This document shows, in pieces, positions 1-12,385 of a DNA stretch of 64,000 nucleotides. Each line of letters begins with the position of its first letter. Position 1 is the first letter of the stretch. The translations under genes were made by a program, and so were the position numbers. The DNA is from Vitrella brassicaformis (taxonomy: Eukaryota > Sar > Vitrellaceae), in the NCBI GenBank assembly GCA_001179505.1, contig CDMY01000436.1, forward strand, positions 152,775 to 216,774, given 5' to 3'. The notes below the pieces were generated by a model. The model had not been told where the DNA came from, searched no databases, and saw only the letters and a program-made list of their open reading frames with translations.

Positions 1-78
1 CTCCCCCCCCCCCCCCTTTCACACACCACACACCCACATTCTCCCTCTGTGTGTGTGTGTGTGTGTGCGCGTCCACAG

Positions 79-3000
79 GTGCGGTGTCTTACAACGCCAC
101 AACGGGTGTGTACCGCGGCGCCTTCACCCCCACGTCGACATCGATCAGTGTGTCGGGCTATGACCGCGAACTGCACGTGCTGCTGGGGCCAGACCCGTGC
201 GCCAACTCCCCGTTGGCCGTGACGGTGAGGAGTCAGCTGTCGGACCCCAACCAGACCATCATGTACGACCATGAGGATGACTCACCCGCATTCGTCAATG
301 AGGTCGGTGGGCAGGGAGAGAGGGAGAGGGAGGGAGGTAGGGAGAGGGAGAGACCGTCTCTCCCTTGTGTGTATGGGTGTTTGGCGGCTGTGTTTGTTGT
401 CAGGGTAAGGAGTTCAAGTTGCAGTCGGTCGATGCGGCCGGGAACAATCGGACGGTGGGTGGGGATCTCTACGAGGTCCGATTCGAAGGACCGCAGCACG
501 CACCCAGACCACAAACAGGTAAATAACGACCGACCCACCCACACGCATCCATCCACCCACCTACACAAATCGCTTCTGTCCGTCCGTGTGCAGGTTGGTT
601 CGGAGGCCCGTGCACCGACAACAGTGACGGCACCTACACATGCGAGTTCGCCATCGTGACCCCCGGCATCTACCAGCAGCACGTCTACTACTTCTCCACA
701 GAGATCCTCCGGCCGCCCTTCAACCGCACCATCACAGCCCAGGGCGTCATCTCACCCGAGCAGACCTACGCCACGGGGCCTGGTGTAACGGCCGCACCTG
801 TCGACCCGGCCGACATCATCAAGGCTGGCGTGCCCACCACTTTTACCATCGTCACGGCGGATCCTTTTGGGATTCAGTACTTCGAGGGCGGCATGACGTT
901 TGTGGTCACCATTGACGTCAATGTGAGTTGTGACATGGCTGGCCATGGGTGCACAACAGGATCCTCGATGGATGGATGGATGGACATGGATGTGTGTGTG
1001 TGACAGCCCCCCTTTCAGGTGACGCCCGTGGACAACAACGACGGCACCTACAATGTGACCTACACCATCTGCCCCGCCGGACCAACTCTCATCTACATAC
1101 AAGTGATGTGACCCCCTCCACCTCCCCCCTCACACAGCACACACACCCCACACCCCACGCCCCTCCGTGTGTGTGTGCGTGTGTCTGATTCATCCCATCC
1201 ACCTGAATCAGTTGAACTGCAAGATTCGCGAGTTCCAGTTCAACGAGGTGTGCGAGGCCTTCCCCTCCAACACCACCTCAACCCCGGTGCCCATCTCCGG
1301 CTCCCCCTACCCCATCACTGTCGTGCCCTACCTCGAGGACCCCGCTCAGTCGGCCATTCAGGGCCATGCACTCGTCGACCCGAGAGCCGGCGTGCCGCAA
1401 GAGTTCCAAGTAGGTGGTGTGGTGGTAGAGGAGAATATATAAGGGGGAAATCGGCATCGCATCATCAGTGTCATCTATTGTCTCCTCCTGGTCTCTCTCT
1501 CTTTGTGTCTGTTGTGTTGTGTTGTGTGTGTGCAGGTGGCCTTTGAGGACAGCTGCGGCAACATCCCTGTGGACTTCAACCGCTCCGAGTGGAGCCTCAC
1601 CCTCACGGAGGACCTGACGGCCTCTCTCGTGCCCCTCTCGTGGGCCCTCGCCTCTCCCGGCCTCATCGAGGCGTCATTCACCCCCCTTCGCAGCGGCGCC
1701 TACACCCTGTCCGTCATCCTCGACAATACCGGCACCCCAGCACACATCTCCAACTCACCCGCCACTCTCACCGTCACACAGTCGGCCGTCGTGGTGGGCA
1801 CTGACTTCGTTATCGGCTCCTTCGGCGCGTCCGAGCAGTCCCTCCGAGGGCCTCTGAGTGTTAGCACAATGGACGCCGGGCAGTCGGCGACCTTCCAGGT
1901 TACGGCGCGGGACATGTACGCGGACGCTTTGCCGTTTGACAACGACACGTTTCGGGTGGGTGTGTGGGAGGGGGGCGACTGCCCGGCGAGCGTGGGGTGT
2001 GTGGGGCTGTCGGCCAAGGCCGCCAGCTGCGCCCTGCATGGTCAGAACTGCGTCGTGCGGTCCACTGACAACCTGTGTGTGCCCAGCCCGACCAATTGCC
2101 AGAGCAAGCCAGCAGTAAGCGAGCGCCAAAAGACATGCGACAAGAATCCCGCCCGCCACTCTGCCGTGTTTGTGTTTGTGTTTGTGTGTCAGGTAGTGAC
2201 GTCATCGATGGCAATCGGCTTGACGGTGGTGTCGCCTGGTGTTTACGAGTACACCCTGAGCACCGCCCGCAGCGGCACCCACTACGGCGGTGTGTCTGTC
2301 TACCGCCTCGGTGGCGTGCAGGCGGCCTACTTCCGCGACCCCAGCTTCCAGTCCCCACCCCTCCACACACACATCGACAGACGATTCGACTACAACTGGT
2401 CAGTCATTCCAACCAGTGCACACAAACAAGCAGAAACGTTGTGCATGTGTGTGTGTGTGTGTGGATGTGTGTGTTGATTGCAATGTGCACTGCTGCAGGT
2501 GGGATGTGTCGGCGTCTGCCGCTGTGTCTGGCAGCGCGAGCCTTCACGAGTTCGCTGTGCGGTGGGTGGGGCTCATCCGGCCGCCCGCGGGCACACCCGA
2601 GATGGTCCGCGCACTGCCCACTGAGACGTACAACCTCACCATCGTCACCGATGGAGGTCGGTGCACCTCACCCACACAACAAACACACAACACAGACGAG
2701 TGCGTCGTACGTGTGTGTCCACTCCTCCCTCCTCTCTGAGTGTGCTGTGTCTGTAGGTGTGCGTCTGTACCTGGATGAGTCCCTCGTTCTCGACTGCTGG
2801 CGGTGCGGCATGTCCGAGCCCGACCGCACAGGCTGCCCACCGGCGTGTGCCGACGGCAGCACAGAGGGCGGTGAGAGCCGCAAGGGTGTGCGCGGTGTGG
2901 AGCTGCCCGTGGCAGGTTTCACCTGGTACCGTCTCGAGTACTTCCACCGCGGCCGGCTGTCGGCCTACCTGCGCATGTACTGGACCTCACTCACGCAGCG

Positions 3001-5183
3001 GCAAGAGGTGCTGGTGCCCTCGTCTGCCCTCTACTGGGAGGAGCCTTTGCTCCCAGCGTCATCACCCACATTCACCCTGACGGTCAACCCTCTGACCACC
3101 GCCACATCGGTGCAGTGGGACCCTTCCACCCCCCCGCCGTCCGCCTCAGCGGTCAGCACTCTCACCGGCCCTCTGCGAGTGTCCCTCACAGACACCTACG
3201 GCAACCTCATCCCCACTGGCGGCCGCACGGCCGACTTTGCCGTCACCCTCACTTCGCCACTGGCCAGCGTGACGGCCACGGCGGTTGCTGACCTTGGAAA
3301 TGGGTACTATGACATCACGTTCACCCCTCTCCTGGCCGGCCCTCATGTGGTGGAGGTGCGCAAGACGGCATCGACCGCCCTGCCTCTCAGGCAGGAGGTC
3401 TCGGTGACGCAGGGCGGACCTGACGCGGCACTGTCGACTCTGGCGTGCCTTCCCGCCTCCCCAATTGTTGCTGGCGGGGCCGTCACTTGCACGGTCACGA
3501 GCCGCGATGGGGGAAACAACGCCCTGCCGGTCTTGACGCACCTGATTGCGGTTTCGGTGACCGATCCCTCCGGCGACAGCTATCCCGTGTCATGGACCCC
3601 CACTCAGCAGCAGATGCCTCCAATGGGCGAGCAGGCCGCCGTGTCGAGCTTCACGTTCTTGCCAACTGAGGCTGGCGCTTGGACAGTGAGTGCGACGCTC
3701 CCGCCCGCCACAGCCCTCCCGCCTCTGGCCTACACCGTGACAGCAGCAGCAGCGGCGTCTTGCTGCTCCGACGTGGCTCTCCCGCCCCCTCCCTACCTCA
3801 CTGGCGACCCATTTGTCATCACCGTCACATCCAAAGACCGGTTCAGAAACCTGCGGACGGGCAGCGGGGATCTCTTCAGCGCCACCGTCACCGGCATTGG
3901 TGGGGTGGTTGTGGACCTCACCGTGACGGCCAATGGCGACGGCACCTATGACCTCTCCCTCCCCTCACCGATTGCCGATGACGGCTTCGTCACGGTGGAG
4001 GTGTCTTTGGTCGCCCAGGCGGACGCCTTGTCGGTCTATGGCTTCCGGGGGGTGCTGCTGCAGTCGCTCGATTGGGGCAGCAGGACACCCAGTGACACGG
4101 AGGTCGTGACGGGGACGGTCGAGCTGACGCCTGCCTTCCAGGGCGGGGCTTATGAGTCGGCTGTGTGGACCGCCGAGCTGCTGCCAAAGGGAGTGGGGAC
4201 CAACAACTTCATCTTCTCGGTGGATGTGGTGGGCAGAGTGGAGGTGTTGGTGGACGGCCAGCTGGTGCTGTCGGCCCAGTCGCCCACAGCCGCTGTGGCA
4301 ACGGGTGTGACCTCGGCCACACCGGTGGCGTTAGATGCGGCCGCGTCAGTGCCGCTGGTGGTGCTGTACTCGTTCATCCTGCCGCCCTCGTCGGTGGCGG
4401 CGTCGGGGTACCCGCCCGGGCCGACACTCAACCTCTATTGGGAGTCGCCCGACATACCATTGGCGACGGAGATCATCCCACAGACAAATGTGTACCATCT
4501 CAAGACTGCCATGCCAGGGTGGGTGACCGAGAGAGTCGCCTTCAAGGGTGTGGTCCATCTGTGTGTATGTGTGTGTGGTTAGGTATCCGGTTCGTCTGTC
4601 TGTGGTCAATGACCCCTCCCCCTGCACGAGCCACGCCCTGCAGGACTACAGCGGCTACTTGCCCACTTACATCTTCCCCCGCCCCGGCGACACCAGCTAC
4701 CCACCCACACATGGCACCGTCGGCCGCCCATATAGCCCCAACCTCCGATGCACTTGGACCTATAGGAAATCCAGCAACCCTGCACACAGGTCGGTCGGTG
4801 GACGGACGGGCGAGTTGCAACTGACCATCGTACATGCCTGTGTTGTGTTGTGTGCAGGTTGCGCATCCGTGTGGTGACCTTCGATGTCGAGCAGTCCCTC
4901 GATTGCGGTAAGGACAGTTTGCGGATCTGGCGGGGGGCCGCCCCATATGCTGGGCCGCTGGTGGGCAGCTTCTGCGGCACCCTGGCTGGTGGGTCAGAAA
5001 ACACAAACAAGGACACACACGCACACATGACCTGGATGGATGGATGGATTGGCACATGACATACACACAGGTGGTAGTGTGTTGATGGAGGCCGGCGGTG
5101 CTGACCAGGACTACACCATAGAGTTTGTGAGCGACGCAGCCGAAGAGACGGCAGGCTTCCAGCTGGACCTGGCCATCACGTGA
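79..5183 (+). CDS. Filamin-repeat / PA14 / CUB extracellular protein, 5'-truncated
   Basis: Visible exons: 79-302, 404-518, 594-922, 1019-1102, 1212-1409, 1536-2114, 2193-2398, 2499-2656, 2757-4518, 4583-4789, 4858-4988, 5071-5183; all phases agree and the last exon ends in TGA. About 1,367 residues are visible and the start lies left of the window. Filamin-type Ig repeats (recurring GTY or GYY turn motifs such as DGTYDLSL) fill residues 1-540 and about 690-1010. A PA14 domain lies at about 545-690 (GVRLYLDESLVLDCW core, then a Trp-containing last strand), and a more diverged second PA14-like unit at about 1062-1215 (VEVLVDGQLVL). A C-terminal CUB domain at about 1225-1367 carries the CGKDSLRIW strand. 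These modules are typical of secreted or cell-surface adhesion proteins. No membrane segment is visible, so it is probably secreted or anchored by the missing N-terminus. Function is inferred from domains only. Confidence 0.85.
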
Positions 5184-6087
5184 TGCCGATGATGCCGATA
5201 AATGGATGGATTGACGTGTGTATATATATAACTAGCTGTTGGTGTGCTAAAGGTGTATAGCTCCGTGTGTACAGACTACTGACTCCCGGCTGGTGAGAGA
5301 GAATAAATGAGTAAGTGTCCCGTTGGTTGATGCGGTGCCGATGCACCCATATGCCATGGACGGCATCGCATCTTCTCTAGACACACCATACATAGGAGCT
5401 GTCAGTCAGTTAGTTGACAAACACACATGACACACACACGTCACGTCAGTACCAACATGAATGGCACACTGCACACACGCACACACCTCACACTACATCA
5501 TCCATCAAGGAGACCAACGACCACTACACAGGACGAGGAGAGAACCACACTCACTCACAGCCAAACATTTCTGTAGTCACAGAAGGAGCAAGCAAGGGCA
5601 GACCGACTGGTCAGTCAGCAGCGGGTCGAGCCCAACCAAGGCTACTCAAAACACAGAATTCAGCAGCCAGACAGACAGCACCAATTATCATCTGTGTGCC
5701 TTTCGATGTCAAGTGTGTGTGTGTGTGTGTGTGTGGCCTGTCCTGTGACCTGAGCCGACTCCCATTTAGAGCTGCTACCCCTCGTGTGTCGTTGGTGCAG
5801 TGCACCCATACCTATCTATCTACCGATGGATCTAAGTGTGTGCCGATGCGATTAAATAGCCAGCCTCCATTCCGTACGCACGCACGCAGTGAGGAAGCAA
5901 GTTGGTCAGTCTGTCAGTCAGTCGACAAGAGAGAGCCAGGAAGGCAGACAAGACAAGCAGCGAGACATACACATACATCTATCTATCGACAGCAGGCAGG
6001 ACACCAGGCAGGCAGGCAGCCGCTAGCTATGTACATCACCCACCCCCTCCCTCCCTCCCTCCCTTCGTCAATCCATCCATCCATCCC
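5184..6087. other. Tail-to-tail intergenic region
   Basis: About 0.9 kb between two convergent genes. It holds an AATAAA at 5302-5307 that could serve the left gene, (CA)n and (TG)n runs, and CTCC and ATCC repeats at about 6040-6090. Open frames here are low-complexity and look non-coding. Confidence 0.6.
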
Positions 6088-8571
6088 TCAGCACTCCCCA
6101 AATCCCCATGAACCCCCAAAGGCAGGATTAGACCTCGCCAGCACCTCTCCATGTTTGCCGATAGCCTCCGCCTGGTACCACCAACACCGGTCAGGCGGCA
6201 GGCCCCCCTCGATCACCGTCAGGTGCTCAAAATGCCCGGCGAAGTGCGTCCGCATCAGCTGGTTTGGGTGGCGTGTTGGCCCCTGGTACACCCGCCACTG
6301 CGCGACCTCCGTGGCCCCGTTCCAGCTGTAGTGGAGCTGCGGCGGGTCTGCCTCCAGATTGAGCACCAAAGTGGGGGGCTCGACGGGCCGGCCGGTCCAC
6401 GGCAGCTTCAGGGCGCGGTACGACGACTCGTTCTTGACGAACTCGAACTCGACCAGCTTGTTGCCGGCCGCATCGACCTCGCTCCACACGGGCAGCTTGA
6501 CGGGCTTCCCGACGCCGCCCCAGGCGATCCCGAAGTTGCCGTTGTCGAAGTGCTGGACGCTCCCCGTGGCAAAAGCGAATCGCTTCTTCTCCTCCGCCAC
6601 CTCCCAGACCTTCTCAGCCGTCATGCTGGCCTGGTCGACGGCGTACATGACGGCTCGTGAGTACTGCGGGCTGGCTTGATTGCCGTTGTCGAACAGGGTG
6701 ATGTACTTGCCGTCAGGGGAGATGCGCACGTCGTGCTGGTGGGAGAAGGGCCGGAGGTCGTCCGTCACCTTGAAGTCGCTGTCTTTGCCGCCGAACCTCC
6801 AGACGAGTTTGCCTGTGGTGCGGTCGACTTTGTGTGCCTGGTCGAAGTGCCTGAAGGAGATGAGGATGTTGCCGTCGGGCGTCCAGTCGATGGCATTCAT
6901 GTGGATGTGGTCGACGTAGTCCTCCGTGAGCAGCTGCTTGGCCTCGGTCGTCTCAAGGCTGTCAGGCATGTAGTCCCAGCTGCGCCACTCAAAGACCTGA
7001 CAAACAAACATACAAACACACCAGAGAGACACACAACACGTGTGCAAGGCCCCGACTCTCTCTCTCTCTCTCGTGTGTGTGTGGCTTACCACGTTGCCCT
7101 GTGGGTCAATCTCTTGCACAATAGCCCCCGCGACTCTCGCCTCCTTCTTGCCTCCGTCGACGACGCCAGAGAGGTCGAACATTTCGCTGTCGTATATCAT
7201 GATAAGTGCGCTGCCGTCCTCCTTGAGCTGGAAGCCATGAGGGTTGGCCCAGTACCCATGGCCGGGGAAGATCTGCCGGACCTCTGTGTACGTGTCGTCG
7301 AGCTCCACAAAGGTGCCCTCGCCGACGTCATGGTAGGTCAGGGTGTTGGAGCGGACCTGCTTCTTGAAGTCCATGATGGTCCACCCAAACATGGGATTCA
7401 GCTCCTTGTACCACACCGGCTCGCCAGTGGTGGTCTTGAGGATCATCAGGTAGGGGTGCCAGTCGACGTCCCGCGGCCAGCCGATGTTGCTCACGAACAG
7501 GTAGCCGTCGCTGATGTGTCCGTGGGGTGCAACTGTCACGTTCATCTCGGGGTAGGTGGCCGGCAGGGTCTTGTAATGAGCGGGCGGCAGGTGGAGCCTG
7601 TCGCTCTCCTCACCGGGCGGCGGTGTCGTCACCTCCGCCTCGTAAGTGACGGTGTCCTCATACTCTGCCGGGGGCGGGGTGGTCTTCTCGCCGCTGCCGG
7701 GCTTCTCGGCCACGAGCTGCCCGCTGCCATCGACGTTATCCTCGTCACCAGGGTAGATGTCATTGGCAGCGTTTGGGACGGTGTCGTCCTCCTCGATGGG
7801 CGTCTGCAGGGCGATGGCAATCAGGTTGTGGCCGTCGTCACTCACACCGACGTGAGGCTTCAGCTTGGCGCCCTGGTGGGGCTTGACCGTGTCAAAGAAG
7901 GGCTCTAGAGGGCCGTCGTCACTAGCCAGACTCCGATGCAGGTCGTTCATAGTGCGTGCGAGGGCGGCCCTCTCCTCCTTGTCAAGCGAAGACGCCGATG
8001 CGTCGAGCTGTCGTCGAGAGGTGGGCACGCCATAGTTGCCTGGGTACTCGACCGGCATGCCATGGGGCACGCTCCCCTTGGCCATCCTCTCCCCCCTCGA
8101 CACGTGTATGACGGTGCTGCGGTCCTTGCGGAAGGTGTCCAGGCTCTTCGTGGTCACCCTGAACTGCCACGTGTAGCCGTCCAGGGTCTTGCCATCCTCC
8201 GTCTGCAGGCCGGGCGACACCGTCACCCTCACCAGCTCCCCGGGCGCCAGGGGATCCTGCGGCTCGAACAGCAGGGTCTTGTTGTCGTGTGAGAGCTTCT
8301 TCTTCCCCTTGTGCACGCCGCTCTTGTCGCCAACCACCTCAATCACTGGTCCCAGTGTCTGGGCGAAGGCCGCGCCGGCCCGAAGGGCAATGGTCGTCAA
8401 GGGGGAGACAAACGTCGCACTTGGTCGAGGGTTGACGTATGCGAAGGGGCCGAACGGGCCTCCCACTTGAACAGTGACGCCCTCGCGCAGGTCTTGCAGT
8501 GAGCGGCTCCGGAAAGATGGCGCCGCTTCGGCAGCGACCCACGCAAGGACGATTGTCACAAAGCCCCTCAT
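6088..8571 (-). CDS. Secreted arylsulfotransferase-like protein with N-terminal Ig-like domain
   Basis: Two exons, 8571-7090 and 6996-6088, give 796 residues. The start is the first ATG and is followed by a signal peptide (residues 1-16). Residues 45-140 resemble the bacterial Ig-like (SbsA/Big_5) fold, including an LLFEPQDPLAPGELVRVTV strand pattern. An acidic, Pro/Glu-rich linker follows. From about residue 350 the protein matches the Arylsulfotransferase_2 beta-propeller family (GYLFVSNIGWPRD, HIHMNAIDWTPDGNILISFR, HQHDVRISPDGKYITLFDNG). Family members move sulfate between phenolic esters or are inactive relatives, and the substrate is unknown here. The His-rich blade motifs (HIHMN, HQHD) are intact. 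It probably acts in the secretory pathway or outside the cell. The single intron is 93 nt, phase 0, and has no in-frame stop. Confidence 0.87.
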   Translation of the reverse strand: MRGFVTIVLAWVAAEAAPSFRSRSLQDLREGVTVQVGGPFGPFAYVNPRPSATFVSPLTTIALRAGAAFAQTLGPVIEVVGDKSGVHKGKKKLSHDNKTLLFEPQDPLAPGELVRVTVSPGLQTEDGKTLDGYTWQFRVTTKSLDTFRKDRSTVIHVSRGERMAKGSVPHGMPVEYPGNYGVPTSRRQLDASASSLDKEERAALARTMNDLHRSLASDDGPLEPFFDTVKPHQGAKLKPHVGVSDDGHNLIAIALQTPIEEDDTVPNAANDIYPGDEDNVDGSGQLVAEKPGSGEKTTPPPAEYEDTVTYEAEVTTPPPGEESDRLHLPPAHYKTLPATYPEMNVTVAPHGHISDGYLFVSNIGWPRDVDWHPYLMILKTTTGEPVWYKELNPMFGWTIMDFKKQVRSNTLTYHDVGEGTFVELDDTYTEVRQIFPGHGYWANPHGFQLKEDGSALIMIYDSEMFDLSGVVDGGKKEARVAGAIVQEIDPQGNVVSHTHTRERERVGALHTCCVSLWCVCMFVCQVFEWRSWDYMPDSLETTEAKQLLTEDYVDHIHMNAIDWTPDGNILISFRHFDQAHKVDRTTGKLVWRFGGKDSDFKVTDDLRPFSHQHDVRISPDGKYITLFDNGNQASPQYSRAVMYAVDQASMTAEKVWEVAEEKKRFAFATGSVQHFDNGNFGIAWGGVGKPVKLPVWSEVDAAGNKLVEFEFVKNESSYRALKLPWTGRPVEPPTLVLNLEADPPQLHYSWNGATEVAQWRVYQGPTRHPNQLMRTHFAGHFEHLTVIEGGLPPDRCWWYQAEAIGKHGEVLARSNPAFGGSWGFGEC

Positions 8572-8706
8572 CTCAGCGCAGCCAGCCTTCGGAACGCTTC
8601 ACGTCCCAGCTAAGGTGCTGCAGCCGATCGACCGTTGGACAGAAATAGCAGGACATGGAAAGGAAAGTCCTAGTATTGTCGGCCACGGCGGATACTGCGA
8701 GAGAAG
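8572..8706. promoter_or_regulatory. Shared head-to-head promoter region
   Basis: Only 135 bp separate the start codons of the divergent arylsulfotransferase-like and lectin/TSP1 genes. It contains gacagaaatagcag at 8638-8651, which recurs in the divergent gap at 63433-63550. Promoter role is inferred from position. Confidence 0.5.
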
Positions 8707-11700
8707 ATGTGGTCTCTTCTGGCAGTGCTGAGCCTGCTGTGCGCCCCTCTGCTCACCTTATCTGCAGTATACGACGCCCGCTACGGTCAGCTGACACACA
8801 GAGAATTAGAGACGAGGAAGTTCTCCAGGTGCACTTCGTTTGGGTCCTTCCTTTTGGCAACTTTCAGGTCGTCTGGACGTGACGTCTTACGTGGAGAGCG
8901 ACGAGGCCCATGCCGTCAACTACTACGAGACCACGGGCATCATGTGCGCCAGGTAAGGGAATCAGTCAGGAGGTTCGGCAAACCCAGGGTGGGGTCGGAG
9001 TGCGTCTGTCCGTCAACTACTACAGGGTCTTCTTCGAGCCCTCCTTCCAGAACACAGTCAAGCGGAAGCTCATATTCTTCACCGTCACACACTATGGCAA
9101 GGACGCCTCCCTCCCTGGCGAGCACTGTGAGTGAGCCGAGCCGTGGTCACACACACCAACAGGCCAGGCTACGCTGCTGTGGTCATCGCCTCGGTTGTGT
9201 GCGTGTTTGTGTGTGTCAGCGTCGTCAACTGCGTGGTTCGACACGGACCTGAACCCCAACCCCACGGCGAGTTTCGACATCTGTGTCAACGACAACTCCA
9301 CACACAGACTCGAGAACGGACAGATGGCCGCACACCCCAACCTTCACGCTGACTGGTCGGTGGGTCGGGCGGTCGACCGAGCCGCTGGCCACAGGCACTT
9401 ACTGTGGGTGCGGTGCAGCATCTGTGTGTGTGTACGTGTGTGTGTGTCATGTCATGTAGGCTTGCCTTTGAGGAGAGGCCGTTCATCGGTGCGGAGGCGG
9501 GGAGGCAGCGGTTCCCGGCGGACCTGAAGAAGAAGATGCACCGTGGTTACCACTGCGAGTGGATAGCCTTCGACCAGGCCTTCGAGGACGTCCCTCTCTT
9601 CTTCGCATCCATTGAGCACCAGGTCATCGGCATGAACCCCTACAACCACAGGTCAGTCAGTCAGTTCGACAGACGGACACAGACAGGAAGGAGACACCCG
9701 ACCCCACCCGACCTGGCTGCTGCACTGCACTTGATTTGATGCCTTTGCACCTGCCTGGCTGTCACTGCAGTGACACCCTCTGGGCAGAGCAAGTGACACC
9801 AGGGGCGGCAAAGGTGAGAACAGACCAGCTCGTTTCTTCTCCACTCAGAGGCCGACACGTGCTTCATCCATCATCATGTGATTGTTCGTCCAATCAGCTG
9901 TGTCTGCGTGACGCACCCATCTTCGAGACGACGGGCCACTTCTTCCAGCACGTCAACTGGATGGCCTTTCCCACCCACGCCATCCCATCCAACGCCCAAG
10001 GCGGCACACACCGCATATCGTGGAAGCGGCCCGCCGACCTCTCAAGGCCCTTCGACGAAGCCAGCAATGCGGTGCCCAGCAGCAAGAAGGAAAAGGTTCT
10101 CGCATGCCAAGACGTCCTGTTCAAGACACCTTTCGAGACACTACCATACGTCCAGGCAAGCGACCTGACCTGTGCGATCGGTGCTGCCGCGAGACCATTC
10201 CCGCCTGCTGCTCATCCATTTTGTCCATTGTCCTGCCGTCTGTCTGCAGGCGATGGTCAACCACAAGAGAAGCGGCGATGACGACGATCGGCGGTCGTTG
10301 GGGAGGGTGAGGCCGATGGTTGGGAAGGGCAAGGGTGACATGAGCGAGAGCATGCCGCCCTCCCACGAGGCGCGCGAGGAGGCCACCACGAGCTGGGTGG
10401 AGCAGATCAGCGAGAACGGCTTCAGGGTGTGTGTGGCCGAGATGTGGTACACAGCCGGCGATGGGCTGCACCGCGACCTCTATGTCGACTGGCTGGCCTA
10501 CGACGACACCTTCCTCAGGGACACCAAACACCTCAAGTACACACACACCACAGGCCAACGGCCCACACAGAGATGCATCTGGGGGGTGTGCCCTCCCTGC
10601 TGTGCTGTGCTGTTCAGGGCGATGGAGTCGATATCAGCTGAGCTCAAGATGAGCAACCTTGGCGTCAAAGACTCAGAGGAGGTCAGCTATCCATCCATCC
10701 CGGTGTCTGTCTGCAGCCATTTCATTGTGTTTCCCTGTCTGTCCGTCTGGCTGCCCACCTGTGTATGTGTCTTCCCTTCCAGGCCGAAGACAAGCTGCGC
10801 GCTTCCCTGGAGGACGCCCTTGTGGAAACATCCGGTGTGTCATCTGACCGTGTGTCAGTGCAAATCGCTGAGATTCGGGGCGATGCGGCGGTGATCCACT
10901 TCAGCGTCGACCCCGTCACCAAATCCAAAAAGGTTTGTCGAGTGAGTCGTCAGGCAGTAGTGCCATCTCTCTCTCTCCATTAGTTAAGTGCACAAGTGAA
11001 TTCTTTCTTGTGGTGGCTTGGCTTTGCAGGTGGAGGATGATGACGACACAGGTCCTGGGGATGCACCCCCAGAAGACGCCCTTGCCACCTTTGCAACCAT
11101 GGTATCCGGCGGGCCGGGCTTGCGCGGGTCACATCACGTCAGGCAGGTCACGTGCGTGGTTGTGTGTGTCTGTGTCTGATCTGCAGCTCGCCGACAACAC
11201 CAGTGACATCTACCGGACGGCCTTCGGCGCCACCTACCTCTCAGACAAGACAGAAGAGGTCACACCAACACACAACACAACACGCCTCCCCTGACATGGA
11301 CATGGGAGCTTCTCTCTCTCCCCTTTGGTCTGTCTGTCTCTTCATTCATTCAGGACATGGAGCTGACATTTTCTGCCGACTGTCTGGTGTCGCCCTGGAA
11401 GGCCTCCGGCCCGTGCAGCCAAAAGAAGTGCGGTGGCACCGGGGGGCAGCTGCCCATGAAGAGGTGGGTGATCAGGGAGCCCATCAACAACGGCCGCGAG
11501 TGTCCGGCACTCAAGGTGGACCTCCAGTGCCACGCGGAGCCGTGTGCCATGCCGCCGCTGACCAAGAAGAAGGAGGAGATCGAGACCATCCAGGCGTCGT
11601 CCATCGATGATGAGGGCACCGAAGGTGGAACCACGGCAGAGGGCGACCGAAAGAAGGACAAAGATGGTACGTAGGTAACCAGAGAGAGACACGTGTGTGT

Positions 11701-12385
11701 GGGGTGCTGACGATGGATACGTACGGGGATTTGGGCGCTGGGTGTGTGTTTAGGTGCCGTGACTGTGGTCAAGACCAGCGGTGGCGGCTACCAGATCCTC
11801 TCTTTCCCCAAACCTGGCGACCAACCAGAGGTCCGCACGCGGGAGGGAGGGAGGGAGCCAGACAAGACAGACAGAGCACCCAAACCCACCTGTCTGTCTG
11901 TCCTCTTCTTTATATGCCTCGCAGGGTCGTCTGTCCGGCGGGGCCATCGCGGCCCTCATCCTCACACCCCTCATCATCATCGCAGGATGCGTTGCCTTCT
12001 GTGTAAGTTAGCCCAATAAATAAAGGATGGATGGAGGCTTTACCCTACCCAACCACGCACACATGCACACACAATGAATGTCGCTGCTGTTATGTTGTGT
12101 GTGTATGGTATGCAGGCCTTCCGCAAGTATCGGCTGGCGGGTGACTCGTCAGGCCTCGACGGCGTGCACAGCGCGGGCCGCAGCGGGCGGGCAGCTGCTG
12201 TATCCGCAGGGGCCAGCCACGGGCAGACGAGCATCTTCGGCAAGTCGACCGAGAGCTACCGGCCCCAGGTGGACGAGGCCACGCCCCACCACCCGTCCGA
12301 CAGCTCCCGCAGCACCGTCGCCACCAAGGCCACAGACGCGGACGCCAGCCCAAACGCGCCACACAAGGCCGACATGATGGCCTGA
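8707..12385 (+). CDS. Type I membrane protein with three H-type-lectin-like units and a TSP1 domain
   Basis: Sixteen exons: 8707-8785, 8868-8952, 9026-9126, 9220-9355, 9460-9651, 9771-9813, 9898-10155, 10250-10536, 10618-10681, 10783-10932, 11030-11101, 11187-11258, 11354-11666, 11754-11830, 11925-12002, 12116-12385; 758 residues. A signal peptide covers residues 1-20. Three repeats of about 80-110 residues run from a VxFxxxF..P start to a W[LM]A[FY] end (DWLAF, VNWMAF, VDWLAY), which fits the H-type lectin fold. A six-Cys thrombospondin type 1 domain follows at about 518-575 (DCLVSPWKASGPCS...EPC). One transmembrane helix lies at about 648-668, with a Ser/Ala-rich cytoplasmic tail of about 90 residues. 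It is likely a surface or micronemal-type adhesin. The tail lacks the penultimate Trp of TRAP-family invasins. The intron at 10156 begins with GC. Confidence 0.82.

Noticed and set aside
5414-6331. 305-codon plus-strand frame
   Set aside because: Low-complexity CA/TG-derived residues, overlaps the end of a confident minus-strand gene, no conserved pattern.
6676-7908. 410-codon open frame on the plus strand
   Set aside because: It lies antisense to the arylsulfotransferase-like gene and comes from its GC-rich third positions; no domain or splice logic of its own.
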